From: Gemmatimonadota bacterium
GTDB taxonomy: Bacteria > Gemmatimonadota > Gemmatimonadetes > Longimicrobiales > Gaopeijiaceae
Assembly (NCBI GenBank): GCA_028874905.1
Contig: JAPPGZ010000024.1
Coordinates: forward strand, 32,147-96,146
Length of the DNA: 64,000 nucleotides
Direction of reading: 5' to 3'
Shown here: in pieces, positions 35,817 to 45,361 of the stretch
Layout: each line of letters begins with the position of its first letter
Position numbering within the stretch: position 1 is the first letter of the stretch
Translations under genes and position numbers: made by a program
The notes under the pieces: model-generated
What the model saw: only the letters and a program-made list of their open reading frames with translations
The model's database searches: none
What the model was told of the DNA's origin: nothing

Positions 35817-36943
35817 GACGCCTGACAGTTGCGTTGGTGCTGCTGACAAGCGCCCACCCGGCGTGGGCGCAGATGGACACCCTGGATCTGTCCCGGGATC
35901 CAGTCGCCACGGTGATCCCTGCCGAATACGACGGAGGCTTCTTCGCGCGCATCGGGGACGTCGTGGTCAACAACCTGGGCGTCTGGGTTTCGGACCCGGG
36001 ACACAACCATGTGTTGAGGTTCGACGCTGCCGGCAGTCTGCTGACCGAATACGGCAGAGAGGGCAACGGACCGGGAGAGTTCCTGAGCCCCGGGATCGTC
36101 CGCATCGACTCCGTTCTCACCGTTGGAGACTTTAGGCAGGGCAGGTACGTCCGTTTCTCGCTGGACGGCAGCCACCTGGAGACGGTGCGGGCACAGCACT
36201 TCGCCGACCCGGGCGGAGGGGAGAAGCCACTCACCGACGCAGTACCGCTGAAGGGTGGCTTCACTGTCGGCATGATTCCCGCCAACTACCGGATCTCCTT
36301 CTCACAAGACGTCGTTTACGATTTGCGGAACCACGTCGTTCTCGTGTCGCCCGAAGGCGAATCCGCCGACACGCTCCTCTCCTTTCACTGGGGGGCGGCA
36401 GCCTGGACGACTACCGTGACGGGAGCCGTCGAGTCCACCCGTTTCGGTGCCGCCGGAGCCTGGAGCGTGCTCGGAGACACCGCTGTCGTTCTCGCCGACG
36501 GTGCCGCCGGGACCCTCACGATCGTCTCCCCCGAAGCGGGGTTGGTCCGTGCCGACACCGTCGACCTGGGGATCGCAGGACGCGCGGTCACGGAACGCGA
36601 TCTGGACGACGTGGAAGAGGACATCAGGGAGAGCACCAGTCGAGATCTCCCGCGAGAGATCGAGATCGACGCACCCGAATACTGGTCCGTCGCGACACGC
36701 CTCATCCCTGCCAGCGATCATCTGTTCTGGCTGCGTCAAGGCGTCGACGATGAACGCGGGCACTGGGTCGTCGTCGATATCGCGACCATGCGGAAGCGGG
36801 CGGTGATTCTGCCAGAGCGTTTCCGGTTGACATCGGTGTATGGAGGCCTTCTCTACGGCGTCACCAGGGACGAACTGGATGTTCCGAGCGTTGGCGCGAT
36901 GGCGAACCCCGTTGCGGCGCAGCCCGTGCCGGAGCCGGCATGA
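35813..36943 (+). CDS. Secreted 6-bladed beta-propeller protein
   Basis: A 376-residue protein. GTG 35813 overlaps the stop of the VPS10 gene (GTGA) and gives a clean signal peptide ending in AWAQ. Propeller blades include GVWVSDPGHNHVLRFDAAG and YGREGNGPGEFLSPG. It ends in a strand pair and a short Pro/Ala tail. It is likely an extracytoplasmic binding protein. Its stop overlaps the ATG of the following degenerate propeller gene, so the three form one unit. Confidence 0.8.
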   Translation: MRRLTVALVLLTSAHPAWAQMDTLDLSRDPVATVIPAEYDGGFFARIGDVVVNNLGVWVSDPGHNHVLRFDAAGSLLTEYGREGNGPGEFLSPGIVRIDSVLTVGDFRQGRYVRFSLDGSHLETVRAQHFADPGGGEKPLTDAVPLKGGFTVGMIPANYRISFSQDVVYDLRNHVVLVSPEGESADTLLSFHWGAAAWTTTVTGAVESTRFGAAGAWSVLGDTAVVLADGAAGTLTIVSPEAGLVRADTVDLGIAGRAVTERDLDDVEEDIRESTSRDLPREIEIDAPEYWSVATRLIPASDHLFWLRQGVDDERGHWVVVDIATMRKRAVILPERFRLTSVYGGLLYGVTRDELDVPSVGAMANPVAAQPVPEPA

Positions 36944-37590
36944 GCCCCTACCGCCGAGGCACCATCGTGTCCGTTGCGCCCGGCGTAGCCGCGACGGCCA
37001 TCCTGCTGGCCACCGCCGCCTGCGATTCCGTCCAAATACATACTTTACATACTTTACACACCGACTCCGCCGGGATCCCCATCGTCACCGCCGTCGCCCC
37101 TCTCTGGGAACCGGATGACGTCTGGACGGTCGATCCGGAGCCCGTCGTCGAGATCGGCACGGTTTCCGGCGCCCTGGAATACCAGTTCAGCGAAGTCGTA
37201 GCCGCGGTGCGCCTGAGCAACGGCGACATCGTGGTCGCGGACCGCCGCGCCTCGGAACTGCGGAGCTACGGCACAGCGGGATCCTTCCAGTGGCATGTGG
37301 CGCGGCTTTCCCAGGGCCCCGTGCTCCCCGTGCTGCGCTCGATCCACGTCGACGCCACCGGGCACCTCTGGCTACAGCCCTATTTCGTGGCCGGCGCCTA
37401 GCCCCCGCCCTTTGAGATCCATGCCCCCGACGGTTCCTGGCTGGGCAGCGTGTCGGTGCCTCCCGGCCTGCAGCGCGCCTTCGTCCAATACCAGGCGCCC
37501 TACATGGAGATTGGAGAGGACTACATACTCGGCGTCTGGACCGACGAACTGGACGTTCAGTACGTGCGGATGTACCGGATCAACAAGTAG
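36940..37590 (+). pseudogene. Degenerate 6-bladed propeller lipoprotein gene (internal deletion plus TAG)
   Basis: The frame opens with a lipoprotein signal (ATAAC) and the first blades (GDIVVADRRASELRSYG). It then jumps directly to C-terminal blades, meets TAG at 37399-37401, and continues in frame through FEIHAPDGSWLGSVSVP to a normal family ending at 37588-37590. Only 216 codons remain, against about 370-400 in intact propellers of this type, so roughly 150 codons are missing. A short slippage-like repeat encodes HTLHTLHT near codon 30. Two lesions together point to a pseudogene. Confidence 0.75.
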
Positions 37591-37592
37591 CT

Positions 37593-38129
37593 CTAGTTCG
37601 ACGGCGGGCTGGGCACTTCGTCGTCGAGCCTGAACAGCTGGGCCCGGATTCTCCAGTCGCGTCCCTGGCGGATCAGGACGGTCATGTGGATCCCGCCGAC
37701 GGTTCGTGATCTCCGCGCTTCGCGCATCTGGAAGGTCAGCAGGCCGGAGATGAGTCCCATGCGGCCGCTCGCGTCGAAGTCGGTAAAGGCCGCCTGCACC
37801 TCGCCGGTCCTCTCGAGGAGCGTCACCAGCTTCTCGCGAATCGCCTCGCGCCCCTGAACCGGGGCGTCGTTGGTGAAGATGAACGTGGCGTCCTCGGTGT
37901 AGAGTTCCAGCACGGCGTCGAGGTCGTCCGCTGCCCACGCCGCCCGCCACTTGGACAGGACCTCGTTGGTGTGCTCCAGGACGTCGGCGTAGAACTCGGC
38001 CCTTGCGGCCGCCGCCGAGAATCCGTCGCTGCCCGGCGCTCCCGGATGACGGCGCGTCTGCCCGTCGGCGTCCGCTGGAAACAGACTCGCCGACAGCACG
38101 AGGCCGATTGGCGGCAGGCGACGCGTCAT
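37593..38129 (-). CDS. Exported SnoaL-like (DUF4440-type) protein
   Basis: A 178-residue protein with an N-terminal signal. ATG 38129 has GGAAG about ten bases upstream; an ATG at 38144 is possible. The domain (about 40-170) is NTF2-like: FYADVLEHTNEVLSKWRAAWAADDLDAVLELYTEDATFIF (helix 1 to strand 1, quoted as landmarks only), VQGREAIREKL, and the closing strand IHMTVLIRQGRDWRIRAQLF. It probably binds or isomerises a small molecule. It is convergent with the degenerate propeller gene and divergent from the iron operon. Confidence 0.78.
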   Translation of the reverse strand: MTRRLPPIGLVLSASLFPADADGQTRRHPGAPGSDGFSAAAARAEFYADVLEHTNEVLSKWRAAWAADDLDAVLELYTEDATFIFTNDAPVQGREAIREKLVTLLERTGEVQAAFTDFDASGRMGLISGLLTFQMREARRSRTVGGIHMTVLIRQGRDWRIRAQLFRLDDEVPSPPSN

Positions 38130-38211
38130 TCTCTGTCTTCCCATCCATTTAGAATAGGCCTTCGCGCGGGTCGCGCCAACTCGGTCGACCGGGGAACCGG
38201 GGGCGTCAAGG

Positions 38212-38240
38212 TTGCAGAAATTTTTAGGCTTGCCTAAATT
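38212..38240 (+). promoter_or_regulatory. Promoter of the feo operon overlapped by a DtxR-type operator
   Basis: TTGCAG (38212-38217), a 17-bp spacer and TAAATT (38235-38240) form a good sigma-70-like promoter. Inside it lies the perfect inverted repeat TTTAGGC-TT-GCCTAAA (38223-38238), which resembles DtxR/IdeR/MntR boxes. Binding there would block RNA polymerase, so the DtxR-like regulator encoded 58 bp downstream probably represses its own operon. Confidence 0.75.
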
Positions 38241-38297
38241 CCCGGCGATTCCAGACCACACCGCAGCCTCCAGCCGACCGCACGGTCTCCGACGCCC

Positions 38298-39329
38298 ATG
38301 CCCGATCCGATTCTCGCACTCGCCGTCTTCACGGGTCTGGTTGCGCTTGGCTGTGTGGTCCTGTGGCCCGGGTCCGGCGTTGCCGCGCGGCTGCGGCGAC
38401 TGGCTCGCCTGACCGAGCGCGTGCGGCTGGAAGACATGCTCAAGCAACTCTACAAGCTGGAGTACGACAGGCATCCCGCCACGGCGGACAGCGTCGCCGG
38501 CGGCGTCCAGATCCCGCGACATCAGGCCATCCGGCTGCTGCAGCGGCTCGAGGAAAAGGGTCTGGTGACCGCAAGCGGGACCCGCTTCAGCCTCACCGAG
38601 CCCGGTCGGGGGCAGGCTCTGCGGATTGTTCGCACCCATCGCCTTTGGGAGCGCTTCCTCGCGGACAGGACGGGAACGCGTCCAGAGGATTGGCATGACC
38701 AGGCCGAAAACCGAGAGCACACGCTGTCGGCGGAGGAGACCGAGGATCTGGCGGCGTCGCTGGGGAATCCGGTTTATGACCCGCACGGGGATCCCATCCC
38801 GACGGCCTCGGGCGAGATGCCCGCCCGGTCGGGTGTGCCGCTGTCGTCCCTGAGACCGGGTGACCAGGCGGTCATCGTTCACCTCGAAGACGAACCCGCC
38901 GAGATCTACGGTCAACTGGTCGCGCTCGGACTGGGTCTGATGGAGCCCGTGCGGCGATTGGAGGGGGAGGCGGGAAGGGTCCATTTCCAGACTGGCGACC
39001 GGCAGTACGAGGTATCCAGCGCGCTGGCCCGCAACGTGACGGTCGAAATCGCGGAGGACGTGGCCGGGCCGCGCTGGTCGCGTACGCTGGCCGAAATCGA
39101 GCCGGGGGAGGTGGCCACGGTGGTCGGGATCTCGACCCGGTGCCGTGGTCCGGCCCGCCGGCGACTTCTCGACCTCGGGGTCGTCCCGGGTACGGTCGTG
39201 CGGCCCCGGATGCGCAGCGCCGGCGGTGATCCGGTGGCATACGACATCAGGGGCGCATTGATCGCCCTGCGCCGCGAACAGGCGGCCCTGATCCACGTCA
39301 ATGGCGATTGGCTGGAGGACGGGTCATGA
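38298..39329 (+). CDS. Membrane-anchored DtxR-family regulator fused to FeoA domains
   Basis: A 343-residue protein. Residues 5-28 are one hydrophobic segment ([18 protein letters not shown]). Residues 38-105 form a DtxR-like winged helix ([29 protein letters not shown]), followed by the metal-dependent dimerisation region [13 protein letters not shown]. Two SH3-like FeoA domains follow: [15 protein letters not shown] (about 190-260) and [16 protein letters not shown] (about 265-340). DtxR proteins sense Fe or Mn and repress uptake genes; FeoA assists FeoB. The TM anchor is unusual. Its stop overlaps feoB (ATGA). Confidence 0.85.
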   Translation: MPDPILALAVFTGLVALGCVVLWPGSGVAARLRRLARLTERVRLEDMLKQLYKLEYDRHPATADSVAGGVQIPRHQAIRLLQRLEEKGLVTASGTRFSLTEPGRGQALRIVRTHRLWERFLADRTGTRPEDWHDQAENREHTLSAEETEDLAASLGNPVYDPHGDPIPTASGEMPARSGVPLSSLRPGDQAVIVHLEDEPAEIYGQLVALGLGLMEPVRRLEGEAGRVHFQTGDRQYEVSSALARNVTVEIAEDVAGPRWSRTLAEIEPGEVATVVGISTRCRGPARRRLLDLGVVPGTVVRPRMRSAGGDPVAYDIRGALIALRREQAALIHVNGDWLEDGS

Positions 39330-41602
39330 CTGCCCAGGCAGCAGCCGCGACGCGCCATAAGCGGGAGCCGCGACGCGACCGAAATCTGATCCGCCTCGGC
39401 CTGAGCCCGCACAAGTGGGATCACCTGATCGCGCTGGCCGGCAATCCCAACGTCGGCAAGACGACCGTATTCAACGCCCTGACCGGGCTTCGGCAACATA
39501 CCGGCAACTGGCCCGGCAAGACCGTGACCCGGGCGGAGGGCGCGTTCCTGTACGACGGACGCCGGGTCAAGGTGGTGGACCTGCCCGGCACCTATTCCCT
39601 TCAGGCCGGCAGCGTCGACGAGGAGGTCGCGCGCGACTTCATCCTGTTCGGACAACCGGATGTAACCGTCGTGGTGGTGGATGCCATGCGCCTCGAGCGC
39701 AACCTGAACCTGGTGCTGCAGATCCTCGAAATCACCGATCGGGTGGTCGTCTGCCTCAACCTGGTGGACGAGGCCCGGCGGCACGGCGTGTCGGTGGATC
39801 CTTTGCGCCTGGAGCAGGAACTCGGTATCCCGGTCGTGCCGACGGTGGCCCGTCAGGGTGAGGGGATCGACGAACTGCTGCGCACGGCTTCCGAAGTGGC
39901 GACCGGCTCGCGGAAGACGACTCCCCATCGCTTGCGGTCGCATCCGGCCGGTGTCGAGGACGCAGTCGACGCCCTGCGGCCCCTCATCGTGGAGGCGTTC
40001 CCCGAACTGCCCAACGCGAAGTGGGTGGCGTTGCGGTTGCTGAACGCGGACGAGCGGGTGACGGGGGCCGTGCGGTCCGGCGAGATCGGTGATCTCAACC
40101 TGCACACGGCCCCGAATGACCCGGACGCCGGCGAGGAGGTGCCGGAGAACCGTACGGCTCGCGCATCACCACCGGAGGCGACCGCCGCCCGGGCGCGCAT
40201 TCTGGATGCCGCCACCCGTCAGCGCTGGACCCTGCGGCCCGGCTTTCAGGATGCCGTTGCGGAAAACCTCTACCGGGAAGCTGCCCGGATCGGCGAGGCA
40301 AGCGTGCATCGGGGATTGAAAAAGACGGGCGCGGGATTGGATCGTCGCCTGGATCGCTGGCTGACGAGCCGCATCCTCGGGTTCCCACTCATGCTGGGCA
40401 TCCTGGCAGTCGTCTTCTGGCTGACGATCGCCGGTGCGAATGTCCCCTCGGCGATGCTCGCCACGCTTCTGATCGACAACCTGCACCCCGTGCTGCTGGG
40501 CTTCGGCGAATGGGCCCGAATGCCGTGGTGGCTCAGCGGCTTTCTCTTCGACGGCGTGTACCTGGCGACCGCCTGGGTGGTGAGCGTCATGCTGCCGCCC
40601 ATGGCCATCTTCTTCCCGTTGTTCACCCTGCTCGAGGACTTCGGATACCTGCCGCGCGTCGCCTTCAACCTGGATTCGCTGTTCAGGCGCGCAGGCGCCC
40701 ACGGCAAGCAGGCGCTGACCATGAGCATGGGTTTCGGCTGCAACGCGGCCGGAGTTGTCGCAACGCGCGTGATCGACAGCCCCAGGGAACGCCTGATCGC
40801 CGTCATCACGAACAACTTCTCGCTTTGCAACGGGCGGTGGCCGACCCAGATCCTGATCGCGACGATCTTCATCGGGGCCCTTGTGCCGCCTCATCTGGCG
40901 GGCGTGGTCTCGGCCGGCGCCGTCGTGACGATCGCCCTGCTCGGGATCTTCTTCATGTTCATCACTTCGTGGGGGCTGTCCAACACCGTGCTCAAGGGCG
41001 AGGCCACGACCTTTTCGCTCGAACTGCCCCCTTACCGCCCGCCACGGGTCCTGCAGACGCTGTACACCTCGATCATCGACCGGACCCTGATCATCCTCTG
41101 GCGCGCGGTCCTCTTCGCGGTTCCCGCCGGCGCGGTGATCTGGCTGATTTCGAACATCGGCTTCGGCGGTGCTTCACTGGCCGAACACGCGATCAACGGA
41201 ATGGACCCCTTCGGCGTGCTGCTCGGGCTCAACGGGGTCATCCTGCTCGCCTACATCATCGCGATCCCGGCCAACGAGATCGTGATTCCGACCATCCTGA
41301 TGCTCACCGTCCTGGCCCTGGGGACGCCCGAGCTCGGCGCGGGGGCCGGCGTGATGTTCGAGGGCGATTCCGTTGGCGAGATGGAGGGGCTGCTGCGCGC
41401 GGGTGGCTGGACGTTGCTGACCGGCGTCAACCTCATGCTGTTCAGCCTGTTGCATAATCCCTGCTCCACGACCATCTACACCATCTACAAGGAGACGAAG
41501 AGCGGTCGCTGGACGGCACTGTCGGCGCTGCTGCCGCTGGCCATGGGGTTCGTGGTCTGCTTCCTGGTGGCGCAGGTCTGGCGGCTTGCGGGGGGTGTCT
41601 GA
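39326..41602 (+). CDS. feoB: Ferrous iron transporter FeoB
   Basis: A 758-residue Fe(II) transporter. The cytosolic G domain has G1 GNPNVGKTT (about 47-55), G3 DLPGTYS and G4 NLVD, followed by a helical spacer. The membrane part begins at about residue 350, with [14 protein letters not shown], the first Gate region [19 protein letters not shown] and the second Gate near the end ([16 protein letters not shown]). ATG 39326 has GGAGG eight bases upstream. Together with the upstream DtxR-FeoA regulator it forms a complete feo unit under one operator. Confidence 0.95.
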   Translation: MTAQAAAATRHKREPRRDRNLIRLGLSPHKWDHLIALAGNPNVGKTTVFNALTGLRQHTGNWPGKTVTRAEGAFLYDGRRVKVVDLPGTYSLQAGSVDEEVARDFILFGQPDVTVVVVDAMRLERNLNLVLQILEITDRVVVCLNLVDEARRHGVSVDPLRLEQELGIPVVPTVARQGEGIDELLRTASEVATGSRKTTPHRLRSHPAGVEDAVDALRPLIVEAFPELPNAKWVALRLLNADERVTGAVRSGEIGDLNLHTAPNDPDAGEEVPENRTARASPPEATAARARILDAATRQRWTLRPGFQDAVAENLYREAARIGEASVHRGLKKTGAGLDRRLDRWLTSRILGFPLMLGILAVVFWLTIAGANVPSAMLATLLIDNLHPVLLGFGEWARMPWWLSGFLFDGVYLATAWVVSVMLPPMAIFFPLFTLLEDFGYLPRVAFNLDSLFRRAGAHGKQALTMSMGFGCNAAGVVATRVIDSPRERLIAVITNNFSLCNGRWPTQILIATIFIGALVPPHLAGVVSAGAVVTIALLGIFFMFITSWGLSNTVLKGEATTFSLELPPYRPPRVLQTLYTSIIDRTLIILWRAVLFAVPAGAVIWLISNIGFGGASLAEHAINGMDPFGVLLGLNGVILLAYIIAIPANEIVIPTILMLTVLALGTPELGAGAGVMFEGDSVGEMEGLLRAGGWTLLTGVNLMLFSLLHNPCSTTIYTIYKETKSGRWTALSALLPLAMGFVVCFLVAQVWRLAGGV

Positions 41603-41663
41603 CGGGGTGCCAGTCGGCACTCGCGGGAGGTGTCTGACGAGGCGCCAGTCTGCACTTGGAGGC
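41594..41663. repeat. 35-bp imperfect tandem repeat at the feoB 3' end
   Basis: Two adjacent 35-bp units share GGTGTCTGAC followed by a GCCAGTC...GCACT core; 25 of the first 28 bases agree. The first unit includes the feoB stop codon and contains the small hairpin GTGCC-AGTC-GGCAC. It lies between convergent genes, so a REP-like or transcription-end role is likely. Confidence 0.55.
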
Positions 41664-41685
41664 GCTGGCGGACGCGCGCCCGCAG

Positions 41686-43077
41686 TCAGTCGCGGGACCC
41701 AGGCGTCCCCGCCGCATCGAGCATCTCCGGTACGCGGCAGAACTTGACCCGTGGCCGTCCCTGAGCCTCTCCGAGCGCCGTTTCACACGCATCCATGCGC
41801 GTCCACCCCTTCTTGTCGACCCAGCGAACGCCGCGCCGGTCCAGCAGCCGCGGGAGATCATCCGGGCGGTCACGCCCGCACCCCACGAAGATCCCCGCGC
41901 CACGGTCGTCGGACATGAGGGCGACCGTGCCCGCCGCGTCGGCCTTGTTCGTCCCGATCACGCCCGACGGGCCCCGCTTCGCCCACCCCACCACGTACTC
42001 GCCCGGGACGACCTCCTTACCACCCGCGCGAACCAGCACTCGGCCGCCCTCGTTCGGCACGATCCCGGCGCGCTCGTCGAAGGGCACGCCCGGCACCGGA
42101 GCCCCCCGGTATCCCACGGAGCGGATCAGCATACCGCACCGGAGCGTCTCCACAACGCCGGTGCCTTCGGCTCGCTGGTAGCCGCCCTTCTGCGCGACCA
42201 GGCGGTTCCGCTCCACGCGCACACCGCACACCTTGCCGCCCTTGCCCACCACCTCGAACGGCGACACCAGGAAGCGGAAGCGCACGACGCGGTCCCCGTC
42301 CGCGGGCTTGCTCTCCGCGTACCCTCGCAGCGTGTTCATGTTGCGCTTTCGCACCGCGTTGTCCTCGATTTCGGCCGCGCTCGCGGCATCGAGTTCCAGT
42401 TCAGCGGCGTCCACCTCTGCCGAGACGCCCTCCAGGCGACCGAATTCCCGCAGCTCCGGGTTCGTGAACGAGGCCTGAGCGGGCCCCCGGCGACCCAGCA
42501 CCGTGACCCGCCTCACGCGGCTCTTGCGCAGCGCCGCCAGCGCATGGTCGGCGATATCGGTGGTCGCCAGGCGCTCGGGCCGGAGCACCAGGATGCGCGC
42601 CACGTCGATCGCGACGTTGCCGTTCCCGATCACCACCACGTCCTCACAGTCGAGATCGAAGTACTCGGTCCGGAAGCGCGGGTGGGCGTTATACCAGCCC
42701 ACGAAGCGCATCGCTGCGTGGCTCCCGGCCAGATCCTCTCCCGGAATCCCCAGGCGGCGGTCGCTCTGCGCCCCGACCGCGTAGACGATCTGGTCGTAGC
42801 GGGAGCGCAGGTCCTCCAGCGTCACGTCCTCGCCGAGGGTGACGTTGCCGAAATAGCGGACCTCGTCCCGGGCCAGCAGACTCGCGTAGACGCGCGTAAC
42901 CGACTTGATGGCCTGATGGTCCGGCGCCACGCCGTCGCGTACGAGCCCATAGGGCGCGGGCAGATTGTTGATCAGGTCGATCGCGACGGGGTCATCCCGC
43001 TTCAGCAGTGCCTCCGCCGCAAAGAAGCCGGCCGGCCCGGCTCCTATGATCGCAATGTTCGCGGGCGAGTTTTTCAC
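41686..43077 (-). CDS. Ferredoxin-NADP+ reductase, adrenodoxin-reductase/FprA type
   Basis: A 463-residue flavoprotein. The FAD loop is IAIIGAGPAGFFAAEAL at the N-terminus with PAPYGLVRDGVAPDHQ following, and the NADP loop is VVVIGNGNVAIDVARIL; the C-terminal GWAKRGPSGVIGTNKADA segment is characteristic of FprA. It passes electrons between NADPH and ferredoxin. The start is taken as GTG 43077; the frame is open further upstream but would cross the cytochrome promoter. It is divergent from a cytochrome c gene 117 bp away. Confidence 0.92.
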   Translation of the reverse strand: MKNSPANIAIIGAGPAGFFAAEALLKRDDPVAIDLINNLPAPYGLVRDGVAPDHQAIKSVTRVYASLLARDEVRYFGNVTLGEDVTLEDLRSRYDQIVYAVGAQSDRRLGIPGEDLAGSHAAMRFVGWYNAHPRFRTEYFDLDCEDVVVIGNGNVAIDVARILVLRPERLATTDIADHALAALRKSRVRRVTVLGRRGPAQASFTNPELREFGRLEGVSAEVDAAELELDAASAAEIEDNAVRKRNMNTLRGYAESKPADGDRVVRFRFLVSPFEVVGKGGKVCGVRVERNRLVAQKGGYQRAEGTGVVETLRCGMLIRSVGYRGAPVPGVPFDERAGIVPNEGGRVLVRAGGKEVVPGEYVVGWAKRGPSGVIGTNKADAAGTVALMSDDRGAGIFVGCGRDRPDDLPRLLDRRGVRWVDKKGWTRMDACETALGEAQGRPRVKFCRVPEMLDAAGTPGSRD

Positions 43078-43193
43078 GTTGTCGACGATCCCTGGACGCG
43101 ATGCGGCACCCTTGCGGTTGACCGGTGCCACGCGCACACGCGAGCTTCCGGTCGCAACACATCGAGAACACACTGATTCGAGGAACGAAGATA

Positions 43194-43685
43194 ATGACTG
43201 GGAACAGGGGGCATGCACTGCTCCAACACGCGGTCATCGCCGTGGCCCTCGTCACGGCTGCGGCCTGCGGCGGGGGCGATTCCGGCTCCGCGGGCTCGGA
43301 AGAAGCGGGGGACGCGGACATGAATCCGGCATCGCCAGCCGGCACCGAGGCGGTTGATCTGTTGGCAGGGCTCGATCCGGCCATTCTTCCAGAGGGCGTG
43401 ACGGTCACCATGGTCGAGCAGGGACGCGACCTCTTCAACGGCGGTGGAATCTGCTACACCTGTCACACGATCGAGGCTACCGGCGGACCGCTCGCGCCCG
43501 ATCTTACCGACGATACGTGGATCAACGTGGACGGCGAGTACCAGTCGATCATCGAACTGGTCAAGACCGGTGTCTCGCAGCCTATCGAGCATCCGGGCGC
43601 GATGCTGCCGCGCGCCGGCATGCCGCTAACCGACGAGCAGGTGGAGGCGGTTGCCGCCTACGCGTACATCCTGAGCCGATTGTAG
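43194..43685 (+). CDS. Monoheme cytochrome c lipoprotein
   Basis: A 163-residue protein starting at ATG 43194, about ten bases after GAGG. It has a lipoprotein signal (AAAC near residue 25), an acidic/Ser linker, then a class I cytochrome domain with CYTCH binding heme covalently and the likely axial methionine in PRAGMPLTDEQ. The final helix is VEAVAAYAYILSRL. It is an electron carrier anchored in the outer leaflet of a membrane. Its partner is not evident. Confidence 0.9.
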   Translation: MTGNRGHALLQHAVIAVALVTAAACGGGDSGSAGSEEAGDADMNPASPAGTEAVDLLAGLDPAILPEGVTVTMVEQGRDLFNGGGICYTCHTIEATGGPLAPDLTDDTWINVDGEYQSIIELVKTGVSQPIEHPGAMLPRAGMPLTDEQVEAVAAYAYILSRL

Positions 43686-43717
43686 GACCTCCGGGCGAAC
43701 ACACGCAGACACACGAC

Positions 43718-43784
43718 GCGGAGGGAAGCGGCCCGGCCCGGATCCATCGCCGCTCGAATGCCGGGGGGATTCTGTCCACGGGCT
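43718..43784. repeat. 67-bp dispersed repeat, copy 1
   Basis: This sequence matches 46570-46636 at 60 of 67 positions in the same orientation; the most constant part is CGAATGCCGGGGGGATT. It ends two bases from the stop of the leftward radical SAM gene. It has no convincing frame of its own and may act at transcript ends. Confidence 0.7.
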
Positions 43785-43785
43785 C

Positions 43786-44895
43786 CTAGGGCTCGAAGAG
43801 GTCTCCCTGGGTTCCTCCGTGCCTGCGGAACCCGTTCGTCGAAAGCCTCGGCGGCTTTCGGTCCAGCCCGAGCTTGCGAGCGCTGGCGCGGAACAGTCGT
43901 TCAATCTGCTTCGCGTATTGTCCCTTGCCCCGGAAACGGGTGTGAAACCCGGAGTCGTTCAACCTGCCGCCGCGCACCTCCCTGATCCTGTGCAGGACCC
44001 TGGACTTCCTGTCCGGGAAATGAGCCTCCAGCCAGTTCGTGAAGTGGTCGGCCACCCCCATCGGCAATCTCAGCAGCAGAAAGGACGCGTAGGCCGCGCC
44101 CGCTTCGGCGGCCGCCTGCAGGATGGCCGGTATTTCCTCGTCGTTCAGTCCTGGAATCACAGGCGCTACAAACACGCCGACGGGTATCCCGGCGGACGAG
44201 AGACTCCAGATGGCGTCGAGCCGCCTCGCCGGAATGGAGGTGCGTGGCTCCATCACGCGTTGCAGTTCGTTCTTCAAGGTGGTCACGGACACGGTCACGT
44301 TCACGCATTCGTGCGCCGACAGGTCTCCCAGCACATCCGCATCCCGGGTCACGAGATGGTTCTTGGTCACGATGGCCACCGGGTTGCGGAAGTCCCTCAG
44401 CACTTCCAGGCAGCCCCGCGTCAGGGCCAGGCGCCGCTCCACCGGCTGGTAGGGATCGGTGACTCCGGAAATGCCGATCAGCCTGGGCCGCCAGGAGCTC
44501 GCCGCGAGAGCCTCCCGCAGCAACTCGGGCGCCCGGTGCTTCACCAGGATTTTCCTCTCGAAATCAAGTCCGGAAGAGAAGCCGAGGAATTCGTGCGTCG
44601 GTCGCGCGTAGCAGTAGACGCAGCCGTGCTCGCAGCCGCGGTAAGGGTTCACAGATGCGTCGAAGGGAATGTCCGGACTGCTGTTGGTCGCTATGATCTC
44701 CCTCGTGGCATCCCTGAGAAACTCGGTTCGGGGAGATTCGCCCGCGAGGCTCTCGGGGTCGATCTCCACGTGAACCGTTTCGAAACGGTTGGGAGGATCG
44801 TAAGGTACGGCACGTCCCTTTAGCCGATGGCGGATCGAGGGGCCCGCCCGAGGACGGCCCGGATCCTTCCGGAGTTTGACAGTTGGCATCCGCAT
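43786..44895 (-). CDS. Radical SAM protein, PA0069/Rv2578c type (SPL-like)
   Basis: A 369-residue radical SAM enzyme. The 4Fe-4S motif is CEHGCVYCYARP (CxxxCxxC, about 88-95), preceded by ASVNPYRG, which is typical of the PA0069 family. Later landmarks are GISGVTDPYQPVE, VTKNHLVTRD and PVIPGLNDEEIP. The family is related to spore photoproduct lyase but its substrate is unknown. The start ATG 44895 gives a basic N-terminal extension. It is divergent from sufE. A perfect palindrome at 44773-44790 lies in its coding region. Confidence 0.85.
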   Translation of the reverse strand: MRMPTVKLRKDPGRPRAGPSIRHRLKGRAVPYDPPNRFETVHVEIDPESLAGESPRTEFLRDATREIIATNSSPDIPFDASVNPYRGCEHGCVYCYARPTHEFLGFSSGLDFERKILVKHRAPELLREALAASSWRPRLIGISGVTDPYQPVERRLALTRGCLEVLRDFRNPVAIVTKNHLVTRDADVLGDLSAHECVNVTVSVTTLKNELQRVMEPRTSIPARRLDAIWSLSSAGIPVGVFVAPVIPGLNDEEIPAILQAAAEAGAAYASFLLLRLPMGVADHFTNWLEAHFPDRKSRVLHRIREVRGGRLNDSGFHTRFRGKGQYAKQIERLFRASARKLGLDRKPPRLSTNGFRRHGGTQGDLFEP

Positions 44896-44943
44896 GCCTC
44901 AATTTCGGATTTTATTCGGCTTTTGGCAAGGAGATCGCTCCGA

Positions 44944-45354
44944 ATGACGTTGGATGAGCTCGAAAAGAGGCTGAACAGCCTGGCCGACCGCACGCTTAGA
45001 TACCACTACATCATCCAGCTGGGCCGGCGGCTGCCCCCAATGCCGAGCGAGCTGAAGACGGAGGAGAATCAGGTGCGCGGATGCATGAGTCCGGCCTGGC
45101 TCGCCGGTGGTCTTGAAGACGGTGACCCTCCGGTCCTCCGCTTCGTCGGGGACTCGGAGTCCGTGATCGTGAAGGGACTCTTCGCGATTCTGGCGGAGGT
45201 GTACAACGGCCACCCGCCGGAAGAGGCCCTGGCGGTGGACCTCTCCGACATTTTCGATCGACTCAAACTGGGTGAGGCGCTAAGCCCGAACCGACGCAAC
45301 GGGTTCTATTCGATGGTCGAGAAGATCCGCAGCGTGGCCGCTTCGCTGGCGTGA
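44944..45354 (+). CDS. sufE: SufE-type sulfur acceptor protein
   Basis: A 136-residue protein. SufE takes the persulfide sulfur from a cysteine desulfurase and passes it to iron-sulfur cluster assembly. It has the family core YHYIIQLGRRLPPMP, then NQVRGCMSPAWL with the acceptor cysteine, VKGLFAILAEVYNG and a C-terminal SPNRRNGFYSMVEKIR. ATG 44944 lies after AAGGAG. No SufS or scaffold gene is in the window; the neighbouring radical SAM and AhpD-type selenoprotein are the only related redox genes nearby. Confidence 0.93.
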   Translation: MTLDELEKRLNSLADRTLRYHYIIQLGRRLPPMPSELKTEENQVRGCMSPAWLAGGLEDGDPPVLRFVGDSESVIVKGLFAILAEVYNGHPPEEALAVDLSDIFDRLKLGEALSPNRRNGFYSMVEKIRSVAASLA

Positions 45355-45361
45355 AAGGCCG

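Noticed and set aside
33270..35849. An 859-codon minus-strand frame opposite the VPS10 gene
   Set aside because: Same kind of shadow; the plus-strand product has clear BNR repeats.
38223..38238. Inverted repeat as an intrinsic terminator of the SnoaL-like gene
   Set aside because: It is upstream of that gene, not downstream, and sits inside a good promoter before a DtxR-type gene, so an operator fits better.
44773..44790. Perfect 18-bp palindrome AACCGTTTCGAAACGGTT, similar to the intergenic CGTTTC/GAAACG repeats
   Set aside because: It lies inside the coding region of the radical SAM gene and encodes ordinary residues; spacing differs from the intergenic elements.
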